From: CAYLHS01 sp964594235
GTDB taxonomy: Bacteria; Actinomycetota; Acidimicrobiia; Spongiisociales; UBA4744
Reading direction: 5' to 3'
Assembly: GCA_964594235.1 (NCBI GenBank)
Contig: CAZQMF010000002.1
Span: forward strand, 1 to 64,000
Length of the DNA: 64,000 nucleotides
Position numbers and translations under genes: made by a program. The notes below the pieces were generated by a model that ran no database searches, had not been told where the DNA came from, and saw nothing but the letters and a program-made list of their open reading frames with translations. Shown here piece by piece: positions 32,814 to 40,331 of the stretch. Numbering within the stretch: the first letter of the stretch is position 1; the number at the start of each line of letters is the position of its first letter.

Positions 32814-34074
32814 AGACCGTTGCCAGTGCCTGCTCCAGATCCAGGATCAGATCGTCGGGGTGCTCCACCCCGATCGAGACTCGAACGAGCCCGTCGGTGA
32901 TCCCATACCGCTTCTTGTCGACATCGGGCACACCGGCGTGTGTCATGGTGCCCGGATGTTCCGCCAGCGACTCATTGGATCCAAGGCTCACGGCCAGGTG
33001 GATCAATCGCAGAGCGTTCAGGAACCGGAACGCGCCGGCTTCCCCTCCGTCGACTTCGAATGAGATCATCGCGCCGGCGCCGAGGCACTGCTTCTCGTAG
33101 ATCGCACGTTGCGGGTCGTGGGGTTCGATGAAACCCAGGTAGTTGACGTGGCTGACCTTCGGATGTCCGGCCAGGTAGTCGGCGACCTTCTCGGCGTTCT
33201 CGGCCTCCCGACGCATGCGCAGTGACAGCGTCTCCAGGCTGCGCATGAGGAGCCATCCGGTCCACGGCCCCGCATGGGTACCGAGGTGGCTGCGCATCCC
33301 GCGGATCGGGCCGACATGAATCTCCGAGCCGAGGACCGCCCCCGCGATCAAGTCGCTGTGACCCCCCAAGTACTTGGTGGCACTGTAGATCACCAGGTCG
33401 GCGCCATGGTCGAGCGGACGCTGGAAGATCGGTCCGAGGAACGTGTTGTCGACGGCCAGTAGGACCTTGCGATCGGGAGTCGAAGCCGCCTGCGTCACTG
33501 CGGCACACTCCTCTATGTCGAAGAGCGCGTTCGTCGGGTTGGCAGGTGTCTCGATGAGGATCATCCCGAGTGGCTTGCCCGAACTCGTCACTCGTCGCAG
33601 TAGCTGCTCCCGCGTCTCGTCGGGGAAGAACCCGATCGACTCGATGCCGAACTCGGGAAGGAACTCGTTGACCAGATGGTCTGTACCTCCGTAGAGGGGT
33701 TCGCTGTGCAGCAGGAGGTCGCCGGGTCGCAAGTGAACGAGCAGAGTCGTCGCGATCGCCGACATCCCGCTGCTGAACAGTGCTGCGGACTCGCTGCCGT
33801 CCCACAGACAGAGACGGTCCTCTGCGATCTCCAGATCGGGGTTGTTGAGGCGGCTGTAGATGAGGCCGACCTTCTCACCCGGTGCCGGTGGTCGTTTGCC
33901 TGTTGCGACTTCGAAAAACGCCTTGCCTTCTTCCGCGGTCTCGAACACGAATGTCGATGTCTGGAAGATGGGGCTCTTCACCGCCCCCTCGGACCATGCC
34001 GGGTTGTAGCCGTACCCCATCATCAGGCTCTCGGGGCGAAGGTGCTTTCCCTCGATGGTGTCGTCCCACTTCAT
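32812..34074 (-). CDS. Cystathionine gamma-synthase / methionine gamma-lyase family PLP enzyme
   Basis: A 420-residue Cys/Met-metabolism PLP enzyme. Motifs: PIFQTSTFVF, LIYSRLNNPDLEIAEDRL (the Y-R phosphate site), FSSGMSAIATTL, EPLYGGTDHL, ETPANPTN, VDNTFLGPIFQRP, and the PLP lysine in YSATKYLGGHSDLIAG; SLGSNESLAEHPGTMTH near the end. Family members interconvert cysteine, homocysteine and methionine; this sequence cannot settle which reaction. ATG follows GGAG with 5 nt. The long upstream in-frame extension opposes another gene and is discarded. Confidence 0.9.
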   Translation of the reverse strand: MKWDDTIEGKHLRPESLMMGYGYNPAWSEGAVKSPIFQTSTFVFETAEEGKAFFEVATGKRPPAPGEKVGLIYSRLNNPDLEIAEDRLCLWDGSESAALFSSGMSAIATTLLVHLRPGDLLLHSEPLYGGTDHLVNEFLPEFGIESIGFFPDETREQLLRRVTSSGKPLGMILIETPANPTNALFDIEECAAVTQAASTPDRKVLLAVDNTFLGPIFQRPLDHGADLVIYSATKYLGGHSDLIAGAVLGSEIHVGPIRGMRSHLGTHAGPWTGWLLMRSLETLSLRMRREAENAEKVADYLAGHPKVSHVNYLGFIEPHDPQRAIYEKQCLGAGAMISFEVDGGEAGAFRFLNALRLIHLAVSLGSNESLAEHPGTMTHAGVPDVDKKRYGITDGLVRVSIGVEHPDDLILDLEQALATV

Positions 34075-34113
34075 AGCCGCTCCTATCCACGTGCACACCG
34101 TTCCCTTCAACGA

Positions 34114-34119
34114 TAGGGT
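34114..34119 (+). promoter_or_regulatory. Leaderless -10 (TAGGGT) of the sugar dehydrogenase gene
   Basis: TAGGGT, 6-nt spacer, ATG; no SD. The surrounding GATAGGGTTTG is identical to that before the response-regulator gene. Confidence 0.5.
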
Positions 34120-34125
34120 TTGAGA

Positions 34126-35370
34126 ATGATCCGCGTTGCGCGTGCCGCGTCGATCCTGATGGTCGTGATTGCCGCAGCTTGTTCGTCGGAGCAGCAGCTT
34201 GCTCCAACACAGACGAGTGCGATGCCGACCACGACTCAGGCTCTCGCCTCCACGACAACGTCGACGACCGAGAGTGCGACTACCACAGTCGAGATCACCA
34301 CGACGACTACGACGACCACCCTCCCCGCGCTCAAAGGGGTGCAGTTCGACGAAGTGGCAGACGGCTTCAACGATCCGCTGTTCGTGACGACCGCCCCGGA
34401 CAGCTCCGATCTGTACGTCGTCGAACAGGGCGGCATCATCAAAGTCGTCCGGGACGGTCAGGTCCTCGACCAGCCGTTTCTGGACATCCACAGCCTGGTG
34501 ACCCATGGGGGGAACGAACAGGGTCTCCTCGGTCTGGCGTTTCAGCCGAACTACCCCAGCGACGCTCGAGTGTTCGTCGACTACACGAACACAAGCGGCA
34601 ACACCACTGTCGCGTCCTATCGGGTCGTCGGCGGTATCGCCGACCCGTCCTCGGCAGAGGTGCTCTTGAGCGTGAAGCAGCCGGCCTCGAACCACAACGG
34701 CGGCATGGTGGTGTTCGGTCCCGACGGCTACCTGTACATCGGCCTCGGTGACGGCGGCGCATCTGGGGACAGGTTCGGCAACGGACAGAGCACGGACACG
34801 CCGCTTGCGGCGATCCTCCGCGTCGACGTGTCCGGGTCCACCGGGTACGCGATCCCGCCCGGCAATCCGTTCACAGGAGGGGCACCGGAGATCTGGGACT
34901 ACGGACTACGAAACCCATGGCGCTTCTCGTTCGACAGCGGGCTTCTCTACATCGGCGATGTCGGTCAGGACCACTACGAGGAGGTGGACGTCGCCCCAGC
35001 CGACCACGGCGGACTGAACTTCGGCTGGCCCATCACCGAGGGACTGCACTGCTACAAGCCATCCCGAGGCTGTGACACGACGGGCATCACCATGCCGGTG
35101 ATCGAGTACAGCCACACGGATGGCTGTTCGATCACGGGAGGGTACGTGTACCGGGGTTCGGTGATTCCGGAACTGGACGGGACGTACTTCTACGCCGACT
35201 ACTGCTCCGGGTGGATTCGCAGTTTCCGCTATGTCGGCGGTGGGGCCACCGACGAGCAGCAGTGGATCGATTCGATTGGCAACGTCACGTCTTTCGGGCT
35301 CGACGCCGACGGCGAGTTGCTCGTGGTGACTCGTGGCGGAACGATCTACCGGATGGTGCCGGTGCGCTGA
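34126..35370 (+). CDS. PQQ-dependent sugar dehydrogenase-like lipoprotein (GSDH family)
   Basis: A 414-residue exported protein. The signal peptide ends in IAAAC, a probable lipoprotein cleavage site; a Thr-rich linker follows to about residue 68. The beta-propeller contains DLYVVEQGGIIKVV, NEQGLLGLAFQPNY, SNHNGGMVVFGPDGYLYIG and WDYGLRNPWRFSFD, all typical of soluble aldose/sorbosone dehydrogenases (PQQ type). Four cysteines are grouped late (LHCYKPSRGCD, DGCSITGG, DYCSGW). It likely oxidises a sugar or glycan outside the membrane. Confidence 0.88.
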   Translation: MIRVARAASILMVVIAAACSSEQQLAPTQTSAMPTTTQALASTTTSTTESATTTVEITTTTTTTTLPALKGVQFDEVADGFNDPLFVTTAPDSSDLYVVEQGGIIKVVRDGQVLDQPFLDIHSLVTHGGNEQGLLGLAFQPNYPSDARVFVDYTNTSGNTTVASYRVVGGIADPSSAEVLLSVKQPASNHNGGMVVFGPDGYLYIGLGDGGASGDRFGNGQSTDTPLAAILRVDVSGSTGYAIPPGNPFTGGAPEIWDYGLRNPWRFSFDSGLLYIGDVGQDHYEEVDVAPADHGGLNFGWPITEGLHCYKPSRGCDTTGITMPVIEYSHTDGCSITGGYVYRGSVIPELDGTYFYADYCSGWIRSFRYVGGGATDEQQWIDSIGNVTSFGLDADGELLVVTRGGTIYRMVPVR

Positions 35371-35376
35371 ACGTCC

Positions 35377-35486
35377 CCGTTCTTGTCAATCTCAGCCCCG
35401 CTGGCCGGGGCCCAGGTTGACGAGAACCAGACCCCTCCGTTCATGTCAATCTCAGCCCCGCTGGCCGGGGCCCAGGTTGACAAGAA
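35377..35486. repeat. Tandem pair of 50-bp hairpin elements (60-bp period)
   Basis: Copies at 35377-35426 and 35437-35486 differ at two positions; a 38-bp core is identical. Each folds as an outer stem GTCAA/TTGAC and an inner stem GCCCCG-CTGGC-CGGGGC. They fill the gap between convergent genes and may act as bidirectional terminators or be a palindromic mobile repeat. Confidence 0.8.
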
Positions 35487-35490
35487 GGCG

Positions 35491-36138
35491 CTAGGTCCGG
35501 GGCCCGCGACCTCGCCGGGCGTAGCGCGGGTATGGCCGGCCGGCAGGCCAGTAGCCCTGCCGGCGGTATGCCCAGTACTCGAACGGGTTGTGGTAGTAGG
35601 CGAACGTGTCGACGTTCTTCTGCAGGCCATCGCGCCGTCGGACCCATGCGGCAGTGCCGGCTAGTGCACCCAGGGCTGTCCAGGCGCCGTAGAGGAGCGG
35701 GAAGACAGGTCCGAACAATCGCGCTTGCCAGACGTGGACCATCTCGTGTCGTTCGAGCAAGTCGCGTCGGCCGCCCAGGTTGGTAACCGTGTTGCCGACC
35801 GTCATTGCGAAGTGCTTCCGCACGGTGACGCCGGTGTCGTAGACGTGACGGTTCTGCCGTTCGCTGAGGTCGGGTCGGTATGTTCCCCGGTCGCGTCTCG
35901 TCTGCTGCAGCGCGTGGACGCCGAGCGCTGCTCCCGTACCGATCAGCCCCCAGGTCGAATCCAGCACGTAGGCGACCCAGCCTGCGGGCCGGTTCCAGTC
36001 GTAGATCCGTCGGGAGCCGGATACGAGCCCGTTGAGGCCGCCGACCACCGCGCCGGGAACGCCGAGTCCGAGGGGAGTCAGTGCCGCTCCACCCAGTACC
36101 GCTCCTGACACGCCGGTCGCGAGCGTCTCACCGTTCAC
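35491..36138 (-). CDS. Membrane-associated protein with HExxH motif, function unknown
   Basis: A 215-residue protein. The N-terminal 45 residues are Gly/Ala-rich (VSGAVLGGAALTPLGLGVPG), followed by moderately hydrophobic segments. Mid-protein, RHEMVHVWQARLFGP contains HEMVH, a zincin-like HExxH, in the HExxHxxQ context also seen in DUF4157-type proteins. The C-terminus is basic with Tyr and Arg. A third zinc ligand is not obvious. The GTG start overlaps the upstream CPBP gene by 4 bp (GTGA). Peptidase activity is a hypothesis. Confidence 0.7.
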   Translation of the reverse strand: MNGETLATGVSGAVLGGAALTPLGLGVPGAVVGGLNGLVSGSRRIYDWNRPAGWVAYVLDSTWGLIGTGAALGVHALQQTRRDRGTYRPDLSERQNRHVYDTGVTVRKHFAMTVGNTVTNLGGRRDLLERHEMVHVWQARLFGPVFPLLYGAWTALGALAGTAAWVRRRDGLQKNVDTFAYYHNPFEYWAYRRQGYWPAGRPYPRYARRGRGPRT

Positions 36139-36992
36139 AGCAACCCCTTGTGGAACAGCGCGAGGAGGTCCATGGCCCCTGCGATGGAGATGTGCAGCGC
36201 CGCTCCCCACCACACAGACCGGGTCTTGAGGCTCAGCGTGCCGAGTACGATCGCACCGAACATCGCCGCCAGCGCCTCGAGAATCGGCTTGGGGAAGTGC
36301 AGCATCACGTACGGGACCATCATCACGAAGATCGCCGAGTACCCGAGCCGCAGCTTCAGCCCGTGCACCATGAATCCTCTGAAGAAGAACTCCAACGCGG
36401 CGAACTGGAGCGCGTAGAGCACCCACCACAACCACATGTACGGCCAGAAACTCTCGCCCGGTCCGAGGTGATAGAAGGAATACTTGGCGAGGAACGGAGC
36501 CGACGACGACACAACGATGATGAACGGCATACTCACGGCAAGAAGCAGCGCATACACCCACACGTGCGACGCCGAGCCTCGAACTCTCAGTCCAAAGTCT
36601 CGCAGCCGGCCGCCTATCACATAACGGATTGCGAACACCGGGATGGCCACGTACGCGAAGATGTGCACGATCGCCCACAGGGCGAGTCCGTTGAATTGGG
36701 CCGAGGGCGACGTCGTGAGCCAGGCATCGACCCCGTCGGCGGCTCCTCCGAGACCCACCGTGTGCAGGAGCGTCACGAGCCACCAACCGTCGCGGGATGC
36801 GTAGTCTCGGATCAGGAGGGCCAACGCCGAGGCAACGAGGATCGTCACCATGTCTCTGGTTGCCTTCGCCTCGGACGTCACCTCGCGATAGAGGTCCGAT
36901 TCGGCATCGGCGGTCACCCGCACGTCCGTGACGTAGGTCTGCCACAGGCGGACCGGGAGCGACGGTGTGCGCGGGAGGGTTTCGATGGCCAC
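36135..36992 (-). CDS. CPBP (CAAX-type) intramembrane protease-like protein
   Basis: A 285-residue protein with about seven hydrophobic segments. ALEFFFRGFMV occupies the EExxxR motif position but has Leu-Glu where Glu-Glu is usual; YVMLHFPKP supplies the first His and GAALHISIAGAMD the last motif. Loss of the first Glu is known in some CPBP proteins and casts doubt on protease activity. GTG start, 6 nt after TAGCCT. It is coupled to the HExxH gene. Confidence 0.8.
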   Translation of the reverse strand: MAIETLPRTPSLPVRLWQTYVTDVRVTADAESDLYREVTSEAKATRDMVTILVASALALLIRDYASRDGWWLVTLLHTVGLGGAADGVDAWLTTSPSAQFNGLALWAIVHIFAYVAIPVFAIRYVIGGRLRDFGLRVRGSASHVWVYALLLAVSMPFIIVVSSSAPFLAKYSFYHLGPGESFWPYMWLWWVLYALQFAALEFFFRGFMVHGLKLRLGYSAIFVMMVPYVMLHFPKPILEALAAMFGAIVLGTLSLKTRSVWWGAALHISIAGAMDLLALFHKGLL

Positions 36993-36998
36993 GCAGGC

Positions 36999-37004
36999 AG
37001 GCTA
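36999..37004 (-). promoter_or_regulatory. Leaderless -10 (TAGCCT) of the CPBP gene
   Basis: Minus-strand TAGCCT, 6-nt spacer, GTG; no SD. Confidence 0.45.
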
Positions 37005-37036
37005 CCGGCTGTTGTTGGTCTCACCCCGTTACTACT

Positions 37037-37468
37037 GTGATCCAGAGGAGGGTGTCACTGGACGAGACGGAAGCACTCCATCGACTCGTAGCGGCTCGGT
37101 CCGGCTATCTCGCCACCGCCGGTTCCGATGGCCGTCCGCACATTGTCCCGTTGGTCTTCGCCGTCGATGACCGCACGATCGTGTCGATGGTCGACGCAAA
37201 ACCAAAACGGAGCACCGATCTGCGGCGCGTTCGCAACATCCGCGACAATCCGTCGGTGAGCGTGCTCGCCGACCACTACGAACCGGACTGGTCTCGGCTC
37301 TGGTGGGTGCGAGCCGACGGAACGGCGCACATCCTCGACTCGGGTTTCGAGCAGGTCGCAGGACTCCTCCGTGCGAAGTACCCGCAGTACGTCGACATCG
37401 ACCTCGTCGGTCCGGCGATCATCATCGACATCGAGCGGGTTGCCGGGTGGGCGAGTTCCACCAGGTGA
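37037..37468 (+). CDS. PPOX-class F420-dependent oxidoreductase (TIGR03668-like)
   Basis: A 143-residue flavin/deazaflavin split-barrel protein. LVAARSGYLATAGSDGRPHIVPLVFAV is the first half of the barrel; KRSTDLRRVRNIRDNP is the phosphate-binding Lys-Arg helix; WWVRADGTAHIL and a C-terminal helix follow. This layout matches the TIGR03668 PPOX group, in which F420 is the probable cofactor. The GTG at 37037 is chosen because it gives a full N-terminal strand; an in-frame GTG 15 nt later is possible. Confidence 0.8.
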   Translation: MIQRRVSLDETEALHRLVAARSGYLATAGSDGRPHIVPLVFAVDDRTIVSMVDAKPKRSTDLRRVRNIRDNPSVSVLADHYEPDWSRLWWVRADGTAHILDSGFEQVAGLLRAKYPQYVDIDLVGPAIIIDIERVAGWASSTR

Positions 37469-37492
37469 ACGGGCTCCGTCCCAACCCCCTGG

Positions 37493-37498
37493 TACGCT
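37493..37498 (+). promoter_or_regulatory. Leaderless -10 (TACGCT) of the HerA-like gene
   Basis: TACGCT, 7-nt spacer, ATG; no SD. Confidence 0.5.
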
Positions 37499-37505
37499 CG
37501 CCGAA

Positions 37506-39179
37506 ATGACTGAGCAGCAGCCCGTCGGTCGGGTCATCGGCACCGAAGACGCCACGCCACTCGAGTTCTGGGTCGGCGTCGAGGAAGGCCAGTACCTCCA
37601 GTTGGACGACGTCGTCGCTCTCGAACGCACCCTGCCCGCAGGCGATGTGGTTCACATCTACGGGATGGTCGAACAGGTTCGTGCCCGTCACGAGGGTGCC
37701 AGGTTCGACTCGGACGTGTTCCTCATCGAAGACGGTGTCCTTCCTGCCGAGGTGAGCGAGGCGGCCAAGGTCGTCGCGACCCGGTTCGAACCCGAGACGT
37801 TCGTGCCGCCCCGGCCCGGTCAGGCCGTCCGGCGAGCGGTCGGCGAGGATCGAGACAAAGCGTTGTTCTTCGATCAGATGGTCGAACGTATCCCCGTGGG
37901 TCTGTCGAGAGCCGGTGAACCCATGTTCGTCAACCTCGAGTTTCTCGACGGCACTCGTGGCGCCCACGTCAACATCTCCGGTGTGTCCGGTGTCGCCACC
38001 AAGACCACCTATGCGACATTCCTGCTGCACAGCCTGTTCACCTCAGGTGTGCTTGGCGCCAAAGCGGTGAACACCAAGGCGCTGATCTTCAACGTCAAAG
38101 GCGAAGATCTGTTGTATCTCGATCGCCCGAATCTGTCGCTCGATGCCGCCCAGCGCGACAAGTACGCGCCACTCGGGCTGCCCGCCGACCCGTTCCGCTC
38201 GGTCAGCATCTACGCCCCTCCGAAGCACGGGTCGAAGACCGGCGCCCCCGACGTCGCCTCCCGCCACGAGGGCGTCACGCCGTTCTTCTGGTCTCTCGCC
38301 GAGTTCTGCTCCGACGACCTGCTCCCGTTCTTGTTCGCCGGCGCCGAGGACGATCGGGCCCACTACTCGATGGTCGTGTACAACGTCATGGCCCAGCTCC
38401 ACAAGGCGATCCGGCTCGACGACGGAGGTGTCGCCATCGACGGGCAAGAGATCCTCACCTTTCGCGATCTCGTCGACTTCATCACGACCAAGGTTCAGGA
38501 CGAGGAGACTCGATACGAGTGGGCGGGTCCGGCGATCGGTGCCGGGACCGTCAACGCGTTCGTTCGGAGGCTCCACGGTGCGGTTCGCCATGTCGAGCAC
38601 CTCATCAGAGGTGACCTGTCGAACGTCCACCCGATCGAACTCCAGAAGCAGATCACCGTCGTCGACATCCACAACCTCAACGACAGGGCAAAACGCTTCG
38701 TGGTCGGCGTCACGGTCCGGCGTGCCTTCGAGGACAAGGAACGCCAGGGGCACTCCGACGAGCTGCTGTTTTTGGTTCTCGACGAACTGAACAAGTATGC
38801 GCCGAGGGAGGGGTATAGCCCGATCAAAGAGATCCTGCTCGACGTTGCCGAACGGGGACGGTCGCTGGGCGTGATCCTCATCGGCGCGCAGCAAACGGCC
38901 TCTGAGGTCGAGCGGCGCATCATCGCCAACTCGGCGATCAGGGTGGTCGGCCGTCTCGACTCGGCGGAAGCGAGTCGAGAGGAGTACGGGTTCCTTCCCG
39001 GCGTCCAGCGGCAACGAGCCACCATCATGAAGCCCGGCACGATGCTCGTCTCGCAACCGGAACTGCCGATCCCGGTCACCGTCGAGTTTCCGTTCCCCGC
39101 GTGGGCGACTCGGGTCTCGGAGGCGGGCCCGGCACCCGGCGGCGGGAACGGCCCGGCCGATCCGTTCGACGGGCTGTAG
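37506..39179 (+). CDS. herA: HerA-like ATPase/translocase (HAS-barrel, DUF87)
   Basis: A 557-residue FtsK/HerA-superfamily ATPase. Residues 1-105 form a HAS-barrel-like beta domain (VGRVIGTEDATPLEFWV). The atypical Walker A GVSGVATKT spans about 159-167. Walker B LLFLVLDELNKYAP is at about 421-432, followed by the HerA-typical ILLDVAERGRSLGVILIGAQ (sensor) and the arginine-rich ERRIIANSAIRVVGRLD. HerA forms a hexamer that pumps DNA to the nuclease NurA during end resection. The nurA-like gene lies 6 kb downstream in the sbcDC operon, which supports the name. Leaderless ATG. Confidence 0.82.
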   Translation: MTEQQPVGRVIGTEDATPLEFWVGVEEGQYLQLDDVVALERTLPAGDVVHIYGMVEQVRARHEGARFDSDVFLIEDGVLPAEVSEAAKVVATRFEPETFVPPRPGQAVRRAVGEDRDKALFFDQMVERIPVGLSRAGEPMFVNLEFLDGTRGAHVNISGVSGVATKTTYATFLLHSLFTSGVLGAKAVNTKALIFNVKGEDLLYLDRPNLSLDAAQRDKYAPLGLPADPFRSVSIYAPPKHGSKTGAPDVASRHEGVTPFFWSLAEFCSDDLLPFLFAGAEDDRAHYSMVVYNVMAQLHKAIRLDDGGVAIDGQEILTFRDLVDFITTKVQDEETRYEWAGPAIGAGTVNAFVRRLHGAVRHVEHLIRGDLSNVHPIELQKQITVVDIHNLNDRAKRFVVGVTVRRAFEDKERQGHSDELLFLVLDELNKYAPREGYSPIKEILLDVAERGRSLGVILIGAQQTASEVERRIIANSAIRVVGRLDSAEASREEYGFLPGVQRQRATIMKPGTMLVSQPELPIPVTVEFPFPAWATRVSEAGPAPGGGNGPADPFDGL

Positions 39180-39204
39180 GCCCACTCCAGACGACATCGG
39201 TCCG

Positions 39205-39224
39205 GTGACGGTGACTACCGTCAC
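39205..39224. promoter_or_regulatory. 8-bp inverted repeat overlapping the -10 of the DUF819 gene
   Basis: GTGACGGT, GACT, ACCGTCAC. The right arm covers most of the -10 hexamer TACCGT (39216-39221), which is 6 nt before the GTG start. A bound dimer would block polymerase, so this is a candidate repressor site. Confidence 0.5.
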
Positions 39225-39227
39225 GGT

Positions 39228-40331
39228 GTGGGTTCGGTGATCCTCATCGTTGCGTTCCTCGGATTCCCTGCGGTGGCCACGTGGGGAGCTCGCAGGTTCA
39301 AACCGCTCGAGTTTCTCGGACCGATCGTGCTCTGCTACCTGTTCGGAATCGCCCTCGGGAACATGTTCACCATCGATACCGATCTGGCGACGACGTTCAC
39401 CGAGGCGACGGTCGTCCTCGCCATTCCACTCCTGTTGTTCACCACCGACTTCAGGGCGTGGCTCCGGATCGCCCGTCCGGCCGTCGTGTCCTTCGCGCTC
39501 GCCACGATCGCCGTCGTGATCACTTCGACGATCGCGACGTTGGTCCTGTCGGTCGCCCACGACTGGCAGATGGCCGGCATGACCGTCGGCGTCTACACGG
39601 GAGGCACGCCCAACATGAGCGCAGTCGGCATCGCGCTGGACGTACCGGACGAGACGTTCGTTCTCATGAATGGGGCCGACGTGATCCTCTCCGGCCTCTA
39701 TCTCCTGTTCCTCCTGTCGATCGCTCAGCGGGTCCTTGGTCGGTTCCTTCCCGCATTCGACGTGTCCCGTTTCGGCGGCGACACCACGGAAGACGCGAAG
39801 GTCGCACCGAAGGTTCGGAACGTGGTTCTGGCCCTCGCAACCAGCATCGGCGCTTCCGCCGTCGCGGTCGGACTTGTCTACCTCTTCGCCCCCGACCTGC
39901 CCATCGCTTTGGTGATCCTGTCCATCACGACGGTCGGGGTCCTCGCTTCGTTCGTGCCGAAGATCAGGACACTTCCCGGGACGTTCGAGACGGGCGAGTT
40001 TCTCCTCCTCATCTTCGCCGTTGCCATCGGCACACTCGCCAACGTGCGGCAACTCGCCGGGGCGTTCGGGGGAGTGTTCCTCTTCGTCGCCGTGGTGCTC
40101 ATCGGGGCGATCGTGTTGCACTACGTGCTGGCTGCAATCTTCCGAATCGACACCGACACCGTCCTGATCACCTCGACCGCCGCCGTGTTCGGACCGGCGT
40201 TCGTGCCGACCGTGGCGGGAGCGTTGAAGAACCGAGCAATCATCGTGTCGGGGTTGACGACCGGGGTGGTCGGCTACGCGATCGGCAACTATGCCGGCAT
40301 CGCGCTGGCCTATCTGCTCAAGCCTGGATAG
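39228..40331 (+). CDS. DUF819 family membrane protein
   Basis: A 367-residue protein with about 10-11 hydrophobic segments and no signal peptide. It has the DUF819 features: PLEFLGPIVLCYLFGIALGN at the N-terminus, GVYTGGTPNMSAVGIALD, a cytosolic acidic loop near residue 185, and a late repeat TSTAAVFGPAFVPTVAGAL. The half-repeats suggest a transporter fold; substrate unknown. It lies between the HerA-like gene and a convergent decarboxylase gene. GTG start. Confidence 0.85.
   Translation: MGSVILIVAFLGFPAVATWGARRFKPLEFLGPIVLCYLFGIALGNMFTIDTDLATTFTEATVVLAIPLLLFTTDFRAWLRIARPAVVSFALATIAVVITSTIATLVLSVAHDWQMAGMTVGVYTGGTPNMSAVGIALDVPDETFVLMNGADVILSGLYLLFLLSIAQRVLGRFLPAFDVSRFGGDTTEDAKVAPKVRNVVLALATSIGASAVAVGLVYLFAPDLPIALVILSITTVGVLASFVPKIRTLPGTFETGEFLLLIFAVAIGTLANVRQLAGAFGGVFLFVAVVLIGAIVLHYVLAAIFRIDTDTVLITSTAAVFGPAFVPTVAGALKNRAIIVSGLTTGVVGYAIGNYAGIALAYLLKPG

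Noticed and set aside
35377..35486. Paired hairpins as a CRISPR remnant
   Set aside because: Only two copies separated by 10 bp, each internally palindromic over its whole length; no cas genes.
38043..40121. Long minus-strand open frame (692 codons) across the HerA-like and DUF819 genes
   Set aside because: Charged, motif-free translation antisense to two well supported genes.
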